A stretch of DNA of 64,000 nucleotides from positions 1-64,000 of the forward strand of contig NZ_JANSKA010000008.1 in assembly GCF_024741235.1 (NCBI RefSeq), written 5' to 3'. Source of the stretch: Tractidigestivibacter montrealensis. Its GTDB lineage: Bacteria > Actinomycetota > Coriobacteriia > Coriobacteriales > Atopobiaceae. The position numbers were made by a program, and so were the translations under genes. Of the stretch, positions 33,871-43,808 are shown in pieces (position 1 is the first letter of the stretch; each line of letters starts with the position of its first letter). The notes beneath the pieces were generated by a model. The model ran no database searches and was not told the origin of the DNA. It was given only the letters and a program-made list of their open reading frames with translations.

Positions 33871-35211
33871 ATGAGCACCGAGAAGGACATTGATTTTGTT
33901 CTACGCACCGTTGAGGAGCGTGACATTCGATTTGTGCGCCTGTGGTTCACAGACGTGCTGGGCACGCTGAAGTCGTTCGCGATCTCGCCGGAGGAGCTTG
34001 AGGAGGCGTTTGAGGAGGGCATTGGCTTCGACGGCTCGTCGATTGACGGCTTTGCTCGCCTCGAGGAATCGGACATGCTCGCCTTCCCCGATGCCGAGAC
34101 GTTCCAGCTTCTGCCTTGGCGCCCCACCGAGAGCGGCGTGGCGCGCGTGTTCTGCAACATCTGCACGCCTTCGCGCGAGCCGTTTGCCGGCGACCCGCGC
34201 GGCTGCCTCGAGCGCGTCTTCGAGCGCGCGGACCGCGAGGGCTACGTCTTCAACGTTGGTCCCAAGATCGAGTACTTCTACTTTGACAACGACGTGGATC
34301 CCGTGCCTCTCGACACCGCCGGCTACTTTGACCTTACGCCGAGCGACGTGGCAAACGATCTGCGCCGCCAGACCACGCTTACGCTCGAGAAGATGTCCGT
34401 CCCCGTGCAGTACTCCTTCCATGGCGGCGGTCCGTCCCAGAACGTCATCGAGCTGCGCTTCACCGAGGCTGTGAGCTGCGCTGACAACATCATGTCTTCT
34501 CGCCTGGTCATCAAGCAGGAGGCGGCGGCCGAGGGGCTGTTCGCGTCGTTTATGCCCAAGCCCCTCTCGGATGCGCCGGGCTCCGCCATGTTCCTGTACC
34601 TCTCGCTCTTCGACCACGACGGCGAGAACCTCTTCTGGGCGCCCAAGACCGAGCACCCCGCGCACCTCTCCGAGCTGGCGCAGCACTTTGTGGCGGGCCT
34701 TCTCCGCTACGCGCCCGAGTTCACGCTGGTCACCAACCCCACGGTGAACTCGTACAAGCGCTTTATCACCTCCGGCGAGGTCCCCAACTACGCCACGTGG
34801 GGGCGCAAGAACCGCTCCGCGCTGGTGCGCGTTCCTACGCACAAGCCCGGCAAGCATGTGGCAACGCGCGTCGAGCTGCGCAGCGCCGACAACACCGCCA
34901 ACCCGTACCTTGCGCTGGCCGTCACGCTGGCTGCGGGCCTCAAGGGCATCGAGGACGAGCTTGTGCTTCCCGAGGAGGCTACGGTTGACACCTTCTCGCA
35001 GAGTGAGCGCGAGCTTGCTGCCGAGGGTATCGAGCGTCTGCCGCGCACGCTGGGCGAGGCGGTCGATCGCTTCGAGGAGTCAGAGCTCATGCGCGAGACG
35101 CTGGGCGAGCACATCTTCAACTACCTCGTGGAGAGCAAGCGCCGCGAGTGGGAGGAGTTCTGCACTACCGTTACCGACTGGGAGCGCGTCCACTACTACG
35201 GCGGCGTGTAG
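33871..35211 (+). CDS. glnA: glutamine synthetase, type I-alpha
   Basis: A 446-residue enzyme making glutamine from glutamate, ammonia and ATP. The start is the ATG at 33871 behind GGGAGGAGACCC. Visible landmarks are FTDVLGTLKSFAISPEEL, the FDGSSIDGFARLEESDM loop, NPTVNSYKRF with the glutamate-binding region, NRSALVRVPTHKPG and the ATP-site YSFHGGGPSQNVIELRF. Length and the lack of the roughly 25-residue insertion with the adenylylation Tyr match the I-alpha form. It is a single-gene unit with a strong terminator; the GlnR-like regulator at 40.7 kb may control it. Confidence 0.92.
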   Translation: MSTEKDIDFVLRTVEERDIRFVRLWFTDVLGTLKSFAISPEELEEAFEEGIGFDGSSIDGFARLEESDMLAFPDAETFQLLPWRPTESGVARVFCNICTPSREPFAGDPRGCLERVFERADREGYVFNVGPKIEYFYFDNDVDPVPLDTAGYFDLTPSDVANDLRRQTTLTLEKMSVPVQYSFHGGGPSQNVIELRFTEAVSCADNIMSSRLVIKQEAAAEGLFASFMPKPLSDAPGSAMFLYLSLFDHDGENLFWAPKTEHPAHLSELAQHFVAGLLRYAPEFTLVTNPTVNSYKRFITSGEVPNYATWGRKNRSALVRVPTHKPGKHVATRVELRSADNTANPYLALAVTLAAGLKGIEDELVLPEEATVDTFSQSERELAAEGIERLPRTLGEAVDRFEESELMRETLGEHIFNYLVESKRREWEEFCTTVTDWERVHYYGGV

Positions 35212-35249
35212 GCCGCGGCCTTCTCGCCGAGAGCTGCATTGCGCATTGC

Positions 35250-35282
35250 GGCGCCCGCCGGAAACCCGGCGGGCGCCTTTCT
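35250..35282 (+). terminator. intrinsic terminator of glnA
   Basis: GGCGCCCGCCG-GAAAC-CCGGCGGGCGCC followed by TTTCTC, 38 bp behind the glnA stop codon. Confidence 0.8.
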
Positions 35283-35284
35283 CG

Positions 35285-35313
35285 TGAGACAAAGGGACAG
35301 TCCCTTTGTCTCA
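35285..35313. repeat. GAGACAAAGGGA palindrome, copy 5
   Basis: Arms TGAGACAAAGGGAC (35285-35298) and GTCCCTTTGTCTCA (35300-35313) around A, directly behind the glnA terminator. Confidence 0.85.
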
Positions 35314-35470
35314 TGCCACGCCCGAGCGAAGGTCTCGCGGCTAGTGCGTACAAGAAGGGCCTGATAGCGTCATCGGAGGTCCCGTTGACATCCACTCTCC
35401 GCCCTAGAGCATCTCTCCCTATCGCCAGACCGGTGCCTTCTTCTTACGCCACCGATTTCCCCGAAGCTGA

Positions 35471-35546
35471 TTATTGCGCGTTATTTCTCCATAACCCACA
35501 AGTCAACTGGCCTTATATCGAAATGGCGAGAAATAACGCGCAATAA
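35471..35546 (+). repeat. 76-bp TTATTGCGCG element, copy 1
   Basis: Perfect 19-bp terminal inverted repeats (35471-35489 TTATTGCGCGTTATTTCTC; 35528-35546), with CAACTGG at element position 34-40. Copies 2 (41533, inverted) and 3 (59663) have the same length and the same core position. Confidence 0.85.
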
Positions 35547-36078
35547 ATTCGGAGGATGGGGCGGGTTGCGTGGGTAGAGCGACAGTGCTGGCGGTGCGAG
35601 ATGCGCCAGCTCTTGGGTCCTCCAATCACCTTCGTTCGGAGATTAGCTCCCTTTCTTAGAACGGTTTCGCGGCAACTGGGCAAACGTCGAAGTCGTTTAA
35701 GAAATAGAGCTAAACTCTGCGGGCATGCGGCGCAAGCTGGAGGACGGTAGCCGCCAGCTGCGTTGTTGATGGGTGAGAGGGGTGCGGCGTCTCGGCTCGT
35801 CTCAGTACTTCCGGTTGGCAGCAGTTTTGGTTGAAACCCTTATGTGACCGTGCAAATATAGCAATTCGCTGACCTGCGGTTTATCAATACTCGAACTACT
35901 CGATACTCGTGGGTATCTCGAAAAACCGTATCCCAATCGTCAATGTCTGCCAACTCGACTACGTGAGCTCAGTGGAGCCTCGTCGCTCCTGCTGTCACAC
36001 ACGCCTGCCCAGAGACTCCACTTATGCGCTTTGTTGCATAGGAATTCAATGACCCATACAGATATTGGTCAGAATATT

Positions 36079-36120
36079 CCATAAATTGGCATAAACATAG
36101 ACAATAATGCATAAATTGTC
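36079..36120 (+). promoter_or_regulatory. paired CATAAATTG repeats upstream of the amino-acid importer
   Basis: CCATAAATTGGC (36079-36090) and GCATAAATTGTC (36109-36120) are direct repeats 30 bp apart in an AT-rich stretch before the importer operon. They loosely resemble half of an arginine-repressor box (TGCATAAATT). Regulator unknown. Confidence 0.3.
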
Positions 36121-36267
36121 GAAAAATAGCAGCTCACTCTTTGTCAATCTTGTTAAGAAACCGCGCTGCGCCGCCGTTCGCGGAGCCGTTGAGCCAAACT
36201 ACTTGACCAACGGAGGGGTGGTATCAAGGCCGTAATGTTCCCCTCACGTCAGAGAGAAGAGCATCTC

Positions 36268-37119
36268 ATGAAGCAGCTCGCGTCACTCACGCGCCGCGAC
36301 TTTCTCGCGTGCGCAATGGCAGCCATGGGCACGGCGGCACTCGCCGGATGTGGCTCCGCGTCGTCCTCAACGGGCACTTCTACCAGCGCATCAACAACCT
36401 CAGCCTCGCAGGACACCTACACCCTGGTGAAGGATGGACAGCTCACCATTGCCTCCGACCTCGCCAACCCGCCGCTTGACTACACCGACACCTCGACCAA
36501 CGAGCCCACGGGCTTCGAAGTCGAGCTCATGCAGGCCATTGGCGAGAAGCTCGGCCTTACGAGCGTGTACCTCTCGCCCGTGAAGTTTGACACCATCATC
36601 CCCACCATCAAGCAGGGCGGTACGGCCGACGTGGGCGTCTCCAACTTCACCATCACCGACGAGCGCAAGCAGGAGATCGACTTCACCGACCCCTACCTGG
36701 ACTCCAACCAGGGTCTCGTGACCGCAAAGACCTCCACCAAGACCACGCAGGACGACCTCAACTCCACGGACGTCAAGGTGGCCGTGCAGGCCGGCACTAC
36801 CGGCGAGTCCTGGGTCGAGGAGAACCTCCCCAACGCCACGCTAGTCTCGCTCGACGATCCGGTTGTGGCACTCACGGGCGTCCAGTCCGGCCTCTACGAC
36901 GCGGCCGTGGCCGACCTCCCCGTGGTCCAGTACCTCGTGAACAACTCCTTTACCGACTGCCAGGTCTCCATCGAGATCCCCACGGGCGAGCAGTACGGCA
37001 TCGTTGTCTCCAAGGGCAACCCCGCGCTCACGAGCGCGATCAACGACGCGCTGGCCCAGCTCGACGAGGAAGGCACGCTGAAGGACCTCAAGACCAAGTG
37101 GTTTGGCTCAGACCTGTAA
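36268..37119 (+). CDS. amino-acid ABC transporter substrate-binding lipoprotein 1
   Basis: A 283-residue family-3 solute-binding protein. The ATG at 36268 starts a twin-Arg type signal (TRRDFLACAMAAMGTAALAGC) ending in a lipobox. A Ser/Thr linker follows, then the two-lobed binding domain: LTIASDLANPPLDYTDTST, GFEVELMQAIGEKLGL, FDTIIPTIKQGGTADVGVS, TDERKQEIDFTDPYLDSNQG and a C-terminal LDEEGTLKDLKTKWFGSDL. The Arg in the TDERK segment normally binds the amino-acid carboxylate. It is paralogous to the next gene and belongs to the operon with permease and ATPase. Polar or acidic amino acids are typical ligands; the exact one is unknown. Confidence 0.88.
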   Translation: MKQLASLTRRDFLACAMAAMGTAALAGCGSASSSTGTSTSASTTSASQDTYTLVKDGQLTIASDLANPPLDYTDTSTNEPTGFEVELMQAIGEKLGLTSVYLSPVKFDTIIPTIKQGGTADVGVSNFTITDERKQEIDFTDPYLDSNQGLVTAKTSTKTTQDDLNSTDVKVAVQAGTTGESWVEENLPNATLVSLDDPVVALTGVQSGLYDAAVADLPVVQYLVNNSFTDCQVSIEIPTGEQYGIVVSKGNPALTSAINDALAQLDEEGTLKDLKTKWFGSDL

Positions 37120-37211
37120 CGCTCCGAGTCCACCGCCTGTAACGTTGTGCGGTAACAATGGGGGACAAGCACTGCCCGTCATCGGACGGGGGAAAGGAAG
37201 AAGGGAACACC

Positions 37212-38054
37212 ATGAAGAATTCCATGAGCAGGCGTCAGTTCATTCTCGCCGCAGGTGCCCTTGCGGGCAGCGCGGTGCTCGCTGGCTGCGGCGGCAGCTC
37301 CACCAGTAGCTCCAGCACGTCTACGAACACGGACTCGTCCGCGAGCGACGACTCCTACACGCTCGTGAAGGACGGCACCCTGACCGTCGTTGCCGAGCTG
37401 GGCTTTGCACCGTTCGAGTACATGAATGACCAGACCGGCGACCCCGAGGGCTTCGACGTCGACGTCATCAACGCCGTCGCAGAGAAGATGGGCCTCCAGT
37501 GCGAGTACCTGCCTAACCAGAAGTTCGATACCCTGGTGCCCCTCATCAAGCAGGGCGGCAAGGCCGACGTCTCCATCGCTGCCATCACGATTACCGACGA
37601 GCGCGAGGAGTCCGTCGACTTCTCCGAGCCTTACCTCGACTCCAACCAGGCTATCGTTGCCCTGAAGGGTTCCACCGAGACCGAGGCGACCCTGAACGAC
37701 GCCTCCAAGCAGGTTGTCTGCCAGGGAGGCACCACCGGTAACGACTGGATCACCGAGAACCTCCCCAACGCCACGTGCGTGCCCGTCGACGACGTCACGG
37801 CCGCCCTCACCGGCGTCCAGACCGGCCTCTACAACGCCATGGTCGTCGACCTCCCCGTTGCCAAGTACATGCTCACCAACTCCTTCTCCGACCTGGACAT
37901 CATCGAGGAGATCGCCACGGGCGAGCAGTACGGCATCGCGATCTCTAAGGACAACCCCAACCTCACGAAGGCCGTCAACAAGGCGCTCGAGGACATGAAG
38001 AGCGACGGCACGATGGACTCCATCGAGACCAAGTGGTTCGGCTCGACCATCTAG
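37212..38054 (+). CDS. amino-acid ABC transporter substrate-binding lipoprotein 2
   Basis: A 280-residue paralogue of the preceding gene, starting at the ATG at 37212 behind a purine-rich site (GGAAGAAGGGAAC). Signal SRRQFILAAGALAGSAVLAGC with lipobox; Ser-rich linker; binding domain with LTVVAELGFAPFEYMNDQTGD, GFDVDVINAVAEKMGL, FDTLVPLIKQGGKADVSIA and TDEREESVDFSEPYLDSNQ. Relative to paralogue 1 the ligand pocket differs: a Phe-Glu-Tyr here against Leu-Asp-Tyr in the first block. The two may therefore feed different amino acids to one permease. Confidence 0.88.
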   Translation: MKNSMSRRQFILAAGALAGSAVLAGCGGSSTSSSSTSTNTDSSASDDSYTLVKDGTLTVVAELGFAPFEYMNDQTGDPEGFDVDVINAVAEKMGLQCEYLPNQKFDTLVPLIKQGGKADVSIAAITITDEREESVDFSEPYLDSNQAIVALKGSTETEATLNDASKQVVCQGGTTGNDWITENLPNATCVPVDDVTAALTGVQTGLYNAMVVDLPVAKYMLTNSFSDLDIIEEIATGEQYGIAISKDNPNLTKAVNKALEDMKSDGTMDSIETKWFGSTI

Positions 38055-38123
38055 CAGGCATCATCAGGCACGGAAACGACGGCGGGGCCACACGGCCCCG
38101 CTTTCCAGTCAGGAGCAATTACC

Positions 38124-39594
38124 TTGTCACACATGCATGAGAACGCCATGACGAGAGGGGAGAGCCACCACACGCGGCGCCTGCCTTTGCTCGCCCTCGC
38201 GCTTTCGGCCGCGCTCGTCCTTGTCGCCACCATGGCGCTTCTCCCCGTGAGCGCGCTTGCCATGACCACCAACAAGGCCACGGCACGCCCCAACGAGGAC
38301 GGCGGCTCCGGAGTCATTGGCGCCATGGACACGCGTCTCACCTGGGAAGGAACGGTCGGCGGCGACGAGGAGGTCTCCTCGATCACGCTGAGTCTCCCCG
38401 AAGGTGCGACCTTTGACCACGCGAGCACCCGCATCACCGTGCTCGACGGCCTCAATCGCACGAGCATCGACGGCACCGCCACCTCGTCGGGTAACTCGGT
38501 GGACGTGCAGTTCTCGGAGGGCATTCCCGCGGGCTCGCTCGTGCGCCTTGAGATTACGAACATGCAGTTCCCCGCCGACGGCGGTGACTACGTGGTCTCG
38601 GGCAGCTACACCACCGCGGACGGCCAGTCGCATGCGCTTGACGACTCCGCCGCCATCACGGTGATCGCCAACACGCCGCTCCAGGCAGCCGTGAGCTGGC
38701 TCGACGCACAGCCCTGGGTCGCGGCGTGGAACTCCAACCCGTTCCTCGGCATGTTCTTTAAGCCCCAGCTGCTCCTGACGTCGTTCGCCTCGCTCTTCCC
38801 CGGCTGGCTCGTCTGCCTGGGCATCGTGCTTGCCTGCTACCCGTTTGCCATCGTGCTTGGCCTGGCCTTCGCCATGCTCAAGACCAGCCGTCACAAGGTG
38901 CTGCGCGCCATCGCCATCTGCTACATCAACCTTTTGCGCGGCACGCCGCTCTTCCTGCAGATTTACATCATGTTCTTTGGCCTGCCCATGGTTGGCATCA
39001 ACATCGACAACAACGTCTTGGGCGTCATTGTGATGGCCGTGAACTCCTCGGCGTACTTGGCCGAGATCTTCCGCGCGGGCATCCAGTCCATCCCGCAGGG
39101 CCAGTACGAGGCCGCGGCATCCCTGGGCATGAACGGCTTCCAGACCATGACCTCCATCATCCTGCCGCAGACCGTGCGCCGCGTCATCCCCACGGTTACC
39201 AGTGACTTCATTACGTCCTACAAGGACACGTCGCTGCTATCCTCGGTGGGCGTCATGGAGCTCATGATGTTCTCGAAGAACCTCACCACCACCTCGGGCA
39301 ACATCACCCCGTACATGGCTGCCGCCATCTACTACCTCATCGTGACGCTGCCGCTCATCAAGGTTGTTGGCATCATCGAGAACAACATCGCCCGCTCCGA
39401 GCGCGGCGGCGGCCCCAGGCCCAAGCGTCGCGCCGTGGCCGGCGCGTCTCAGCAGGCTTCTAAGGCCGAGGAGGAGCTTGCCGCCTCTGCCGAGGTCTCC
39501 CACGCCGAGACGGCCAAGCCTGCCGCCGACGTGTTTGCGGCCCTCTCCGCGCCGTTTGTCTCGCATCCCACCGTCGACCTTGGAGGTGTCGCAG

Positions 39595-39605
<11 letters not shown>
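38124..39605 (+). CDS. amino-acid ABC permease fused to an N-terminal extracytoplasmic domain
   Basis: A 493-residue protein in two parts. Residues about 20-48 form a signal-like hydrophobic segment, and about 50-180 a beta-rich domain ([59 protein letters not shown]). From about 205 a standard HisM/GlnP-type permease follows with the EAA loop [22 protein letters not shown] charged cytoplasmic tail of about 60 residues ends the protein. A TTG at 38124 has AGGAG at a good distance; ATGs at 38133 and 38148 are alternatives. The last 11 bp overlap the ATPase gene. Family permeases usually have 220-300 residues without the exported domain. Confidence 0.85.
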
Positions 39606-40461
<856 letters not shown>

Positions 40462-40507
40462 CGGAGGGCTCGCACCGCGGCTGTCGTGGCCTGCTAATAT
40501 TGGTGTT

Positions 40508-40540
40508 TTAGGGACAATGTTTGCCATAAACTGTCCCTAA
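40508..40540. repeat. TTAGGGACA inverted repeat
   Basis: TTAGGGACA and TGTCCCTAA face each other across about 14 nt, with an inner GTTT/AAAC pair. It lies behind the importer operon. It could be a terminator stem or a regulatory dyad. Confidence 0.5.
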
Positions 40541-40563
40541 GATATGTGCACAGTTTGTGAGTT

Positions 40564-40604
40564 GGGGGCGTCGCATCGGCTGCAGCCGTGTGCGGCGCCC
40601 CCTT
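40564..40604 (+). terminator. probable terminator of the amino-acid importer operon
   Basis: GGGGGCGTCGCA pairs with TGCGGCGCCCCC (one mismatch), with CGGCTGCAGCCG inside, followed by TT only. It forms a long GC-rich stem about 100 bp behind the ATPase gene. Confidence 0.6.
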
Positions 40605-40723
40605 CTAGCTGCGTCTCGTTTGGATTTTGTTGAGGCTCGCTAGCCACGTGTGCGGCTGTGCTACTCTGTTTTCTGGACTATGAACAAGTTGCAATAGCTT
40701 TGACCAACCGGCAGGGGGCTAGA

Positions 40724-41398
40724 GTGCATCACAAGAACATCCTGCTCATATCTGGTACCACGCGCCTGCACGATCGCATGCGCGAGCTTTCCCACGCCAT
40801 AGACGTCTCAATTGCCCTTGCAAACGAGGAGACGTTCTCGCAGGCAGTTTCTTCTGGGCACGAGTTTGACCTCGTTATTCTCGATGCGGACGGTATGCCC
40901 CAGGACACCCTCAACGCCGTGGATTCCTTTGTTGCCGAGAACGGCTTTATCCCCATGCTGCTGGTGCAGGATCCGGACAAGCTCTCCACCATGCGCATGC
41001 CCACGCAGGGCAAGAACGACTTCATTCTCTCCACGGCCGGTGTAGACGAGCTTGAGGTGCGTTGCTCGCTTCTGCTGTGGCCGGGCGAGGAGAGTGCTCC
41101 CGCGGACATCGTGACTGTGGACAACATGACCATCAACCTTGCCACCTATCAGGTCTACATTGACGAGAAGCCCGTTGACCTCACGCTCATGGAGTACTCG
41201 CTCCTGTCGTTTTTGGCCACGCACCCTTCGCGCGCGTACTCGCGCGAGACGCTGCTGCACCGCGTGTGGGGCTTCGAGTACTGTGGCGGCACGCGAACCG
41301 TCGACGTGCACATTCGTCGCGTGCGCTCCAAGGTTGGCCCACAGGTTGCGGCGCACATCGTTACCATCCGCGGCGTGGGGTACCTCTTCCGCGTGTAG
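40724..41398 (+). CDS. OmpR-type orphan regulator with atypical receiver (GlnR-like)
   Basis: A 224-residue protein starting at the GTG at 40724 behind AGGGGG. The receiver-like domain (1-115) starts NILLISGTTR, without the acidic pair that binds Mg in true receivers, but keeps Asp54 in VILDADGMP. The DNA-binding winged helix (about 128-222) reads VDLTLMEYSLLSFLATHPSRAYSRETLLHRVWG, then GGTRTVDVHIRRVRSKVG and IRGVGYLF. This combination is that of actinobacterial GlnR, which controls nitrogen genes without a kinase. No sensor kinase gene is nearby, while an amino-acid importer is adjacent and glnA is 5.5 kb away. The GlnR link is inference. Confidence 0.75.
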   Translation: MHHKNILLISGTTRLHDRMRELSHAIDVSIALANEETFSQAVSSGHEFDLVILDADGMPQDTLNAVDSFVAENGFIPMLLVQDPDKLSTMRMPTQGKNDFILSTAGVDELEVRCSLLLWPGEESAPADIVTVDNMTINLATYQVYIDEKPVDLTLMEYSLLSFLATHPSRAYSRETLLHRVWGFEYCGGTRTVDVHIRRVRSKVGPQVAAHIVTIRGVGYLFRV

Positions 41399-42005
41399 GC
41401 TTGGCGTTTGGGGATAGATTGAGTTGCCGGGGGCTGCTGCGAGGCGGCCCCTTTTTGGTGCTGGTTTGCAGCCGGCTGCACGCTGGCGGCTGCGGGAAGG
41501 CTGCTCGTCTGGCTCTACTCGCCTCGTTTCAATTATTGCGCGATATTCCTTGCAATACTGGCGTTTTACCAGTTGGATGTCCTCACATCAGTGAATTTCG
41601 TGCAATAAATCTGCTGAGAGACCCTGGCATCTCGAGCCCAAGTTGCAGAGAGGGCCAACGGGCTCCGAGGCCTGCTGCATGCCCGTATCTGCCGCTCCTC
41701 CAGCCGTTCTTTAGTGGTATTTGAGAACCGGATTCGACATTTCCGCAGGTCGCGAGAATTGCGATTCTCAGATTCCGATAAAGAATGCAGAAGGAGAGGG
41801 AGCGGGGGGCCGAGCGCGGGCTCAGGAGGTTACGGGCAGTGAAGGGACGTCTCGCTCCGCTGGGTTTTCAGGAACACAAAAGACTTGTTGCGCAGGCGTG
41901 GCGATACAGCGCCAAACGCGGCACCCTTGGCGTAACGGGGTACATTCACAGTCGTAAGCAGGACGGCCCCGGTGGGCCGCCACAGACGAAGGGTGGGACG
42001 TTTCC
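41399..42005. other. 607-bp gene-free region
   Basis: No gene is recognised. It contains 76-bp element copy 2 (41533-41608, inverted). The promoter of the HtrA-type protease must lie at its right end; no clear box is seen. Confidence 0.35.
41533..41608 (-). repeat. 76-bp TTATTGCGCG element, copy 2 (inverted)
   Basis: It begins TTATTGCGCG and ends CGTGCAATAA, exactly 76 bp. Read on the minus strand, its CCAACTGG falls at element position 33-40, as in copy 3, and the CAACTGG part as in copy 1. Confidence 0.82.
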
Positions 42006-43670
42006 ATGGCAGACTATTCCACGGGCAAGCCTGGCGAGGGTATGAACGGCGCCGGCTCGGCCCCTCAGCAGAACCAGGGCACGGAGCCCACGCAGGCACA
42101 GCCCACGCAGGCACAGCCCACGCAGAGCTATGACTATGCAAACTATGGCGGCAAGGGCGCGGCGTACTCGCCAAGCGCCGGCTACGTAGGCGCAGGCCAG
42201 CAGGGCGGCTCGCAGGCGGGGCAGACGACGCAGCAGCCTCAGCCAGTCCAGCCCGCAGCGGGCGGCAACGGCGGCGTGGGCAATGGCGGAGACAAGCCAG
42301 GCAAGGATAAGAAGGCCGGCGTGAGCAAGCCCATCGCTGCAGGTGCGATCTCTGGAGTTGTGGCAGCGCTCGTCGTGGTGCTCGTGCTGAGCCTCACGGG
42401 CTTCTTCGGCAAGCCCTCCACAACTGCGGGCTCCAGTTCCTCCTCGGGTAGCTCCAGCTCGAGCAACGGCACCATCAACATCACGTCGAGCGATACCGAC
42501 GCGTCGACGGCCGAGGCCGTAGCCGCAAAGGCCATGCCCTCCGTGGTCTCGGTGAATGTCACTACCGACAGCGGTGAGGGTCTTGGCTCCGGCGTCATTC
42601 TCGACACGGACGGCGACATCCTCACGAACTACCACGTGATTGACGGTGCCACCTCCGTCAGCGTGACCATCAGCGGCAAGAGCTACGAGGCCAGCGTGGT
42701 TGGCTCCGATTCCTCCTCCGACCTCGCGGTCATCAAGGCCGACCTCAACGGTGACTCCGTGACCCCCATCGAGGTGGGCGACTCCTCCCAGCTCAACGTT
42801 GGCTCCTGGGTCATGACCATTGGCAGCCCGTTTGGCCTCGACCAGTCCGTCTCCGAGGGCATCGTCTCTGCGCTGTACCGCAACGAGCTCCTGCAGTCCA
42901 GCTCGGGCGACACCATCTACACCAACCTCATCCAGGTTGACGCTGCTATCAACCCCGGCAACTCCGGCGGTGCGCTCGTGAACGATGAGGGTCAGCTCGT
43001 GGGCATCTCCACGCTCTACTCGTCCTCGACTGAGTCCTTCGCGGGCATCGGCTTTGCCATCCCCGGCAACTACGCCATCAAGATTGCCGACAAGATCATT
43101 AGCGGCGAGGAGGTCACGCATGCCTACATCGGCCTCTCGATGCAGACTGTGAACGCCCAGAACGCCCGCTCCAACGGGCTCTCCGTGAACCAGGGCGCCT
43201 ACGTTGCCGAGGTCGTCTCTGGTGGCCCTGCCGACCAGGCCGGCATCCAGAAGGGCGACATCATCGTTGCCATGGACGGCGAGGCGATCACTTCCGCCGA
43301 CGGCATGGTCCTTGCGGTGCGCTCGCATGACATTGGCGACACCGTCACCGTGACCGTCGTGCGTGGCAACGATACCAAGGACCTCACGGTGACGCTTGGC
43401 TCCGACGAGGCTCTCCAGGCTCAGCCCGAGCAGGAGAACTCCTCCTCTAACAGCACCACCGGGAACGGCATTGGCCTGAATGGCGACGGCACCGGCCTGA
43501 ACGACAACAGCAACGGCAACAGCACCACGCAGGACGAGCTTGAGCAGTGGATCGAGGAGCGCATGCAGCAGCGCCAGAACTCCACCGGCTCCTACACCAC
43601 CGGCAGCGGCGCGAGCTATTCGACCGGTGCCGAGGCAACCACGCTCTCGGCTGAGGGCTGGGCTGCCTAG
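42006..43670 (+). CDS. HtrA/DegP-type membrane-anchored serine protease with PDZ domain
   Basis: A 554-residue protein. A Gln/Gly/Pro-rich cytosolic tail with AQPTQ repeats (1-105) precedes one transmembrane segment (about 107-131) and a Ser-rich linker (140-155). The trypsin-like domain has the triad His210 (LTNYHVID), Asp239 (SSDLAVIK) and Ser320 (NPGNSGGAL). A PDZ domain follows (about 370-460; AYVAEVVSGGPADQAGIQKGDII). The C-terminus is a low-complexity Asn/Ser/Gly-rich tail with a short EQWIEERMQQRQ helix. It acts in outer protein quality control. It is a single-gene unit with its own terminator. Confidence 0.92.
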   Translation: MADYSTGKPGEGMNGAGSAPQQNQGTEPTQAQPTQAQPTQSYDYANYGGKGAAYSPSAGYVGAGQQGGSQAGQTTQQPQPVQPAAGGNGGVGNGGDKPGKDKKAGVSKPIAAGAISGVVAALVVVLVLSLTGFFGKPSTTAGSSSSSGSSSSSNGTINITSSDTDASTAEAVAAKAMPSVVSVNVTTDSGEGLGSGVILDTDGDILTNYHVIDGATSVSVTISGKSYEASVVGSDSSSDLAVIKADLNGDSVTPIEVGDSSQLNVGSWVMTIGSPFGLDQSVSEGIVSALYRNELLQSSSGDTIYTNLIQVDAAINPGNSGGALVNDEGQLVGISTLYSSSTESFAGIGFAIPGNYAIKIADKIISGEEVTHAYIGLSMQTVNAQNARSNGLSVNQGAYVAEVVSGGPADQAGIQKGDIIVAMDGEAITSADGMVLAVRSHDIGDTVTVTVVRGNDTKDLTVTLGSDEALQAQPEQENSSSNSTTGNGIGLNGDGTGLNDNSNGNSTTQDELEQWIEERMQQRQNSTGSYTTGSGASYSTGAEATTLSAEGWAA

Positions 43671-43701
43671 GCCAGCATCTGCACAAGCACCGCCACATCA
43701 C

Positions 43702-43738
43702 ACGCGGCGAGGGCCCCTGGGCTCCCGCCGCGTTTTTC
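43702..43738 (+). terminator. intrinsic terminator of the HtrA-type gene
   Basis: ACGCGGCG pairs with CGCCGCGT, with a GC-rich inner loop, and TTTTT follows, 31 bp behind the stop codon. Confidence 0.8.
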
Positions 43739-43808
43739 TGTCTCACGTTGTGCGGCCGTGCGGAGTCCTTGAGGCTGCTGTCGCAAGTGTTTGCTGTCGC
43801 AAGTGTTC

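Larger units (their letters stand above)
35314..36267. other. about 950-bp gene-free region
   Basis: No gene is supported. It holds 76-bp element copy 1 (35471-35546). Its right third is AT-rich and contains two direct CATAAATTG repeats (see 36079-36120), so it probably includes the promoter of the amino-acid importer. Confidence 0.4.
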
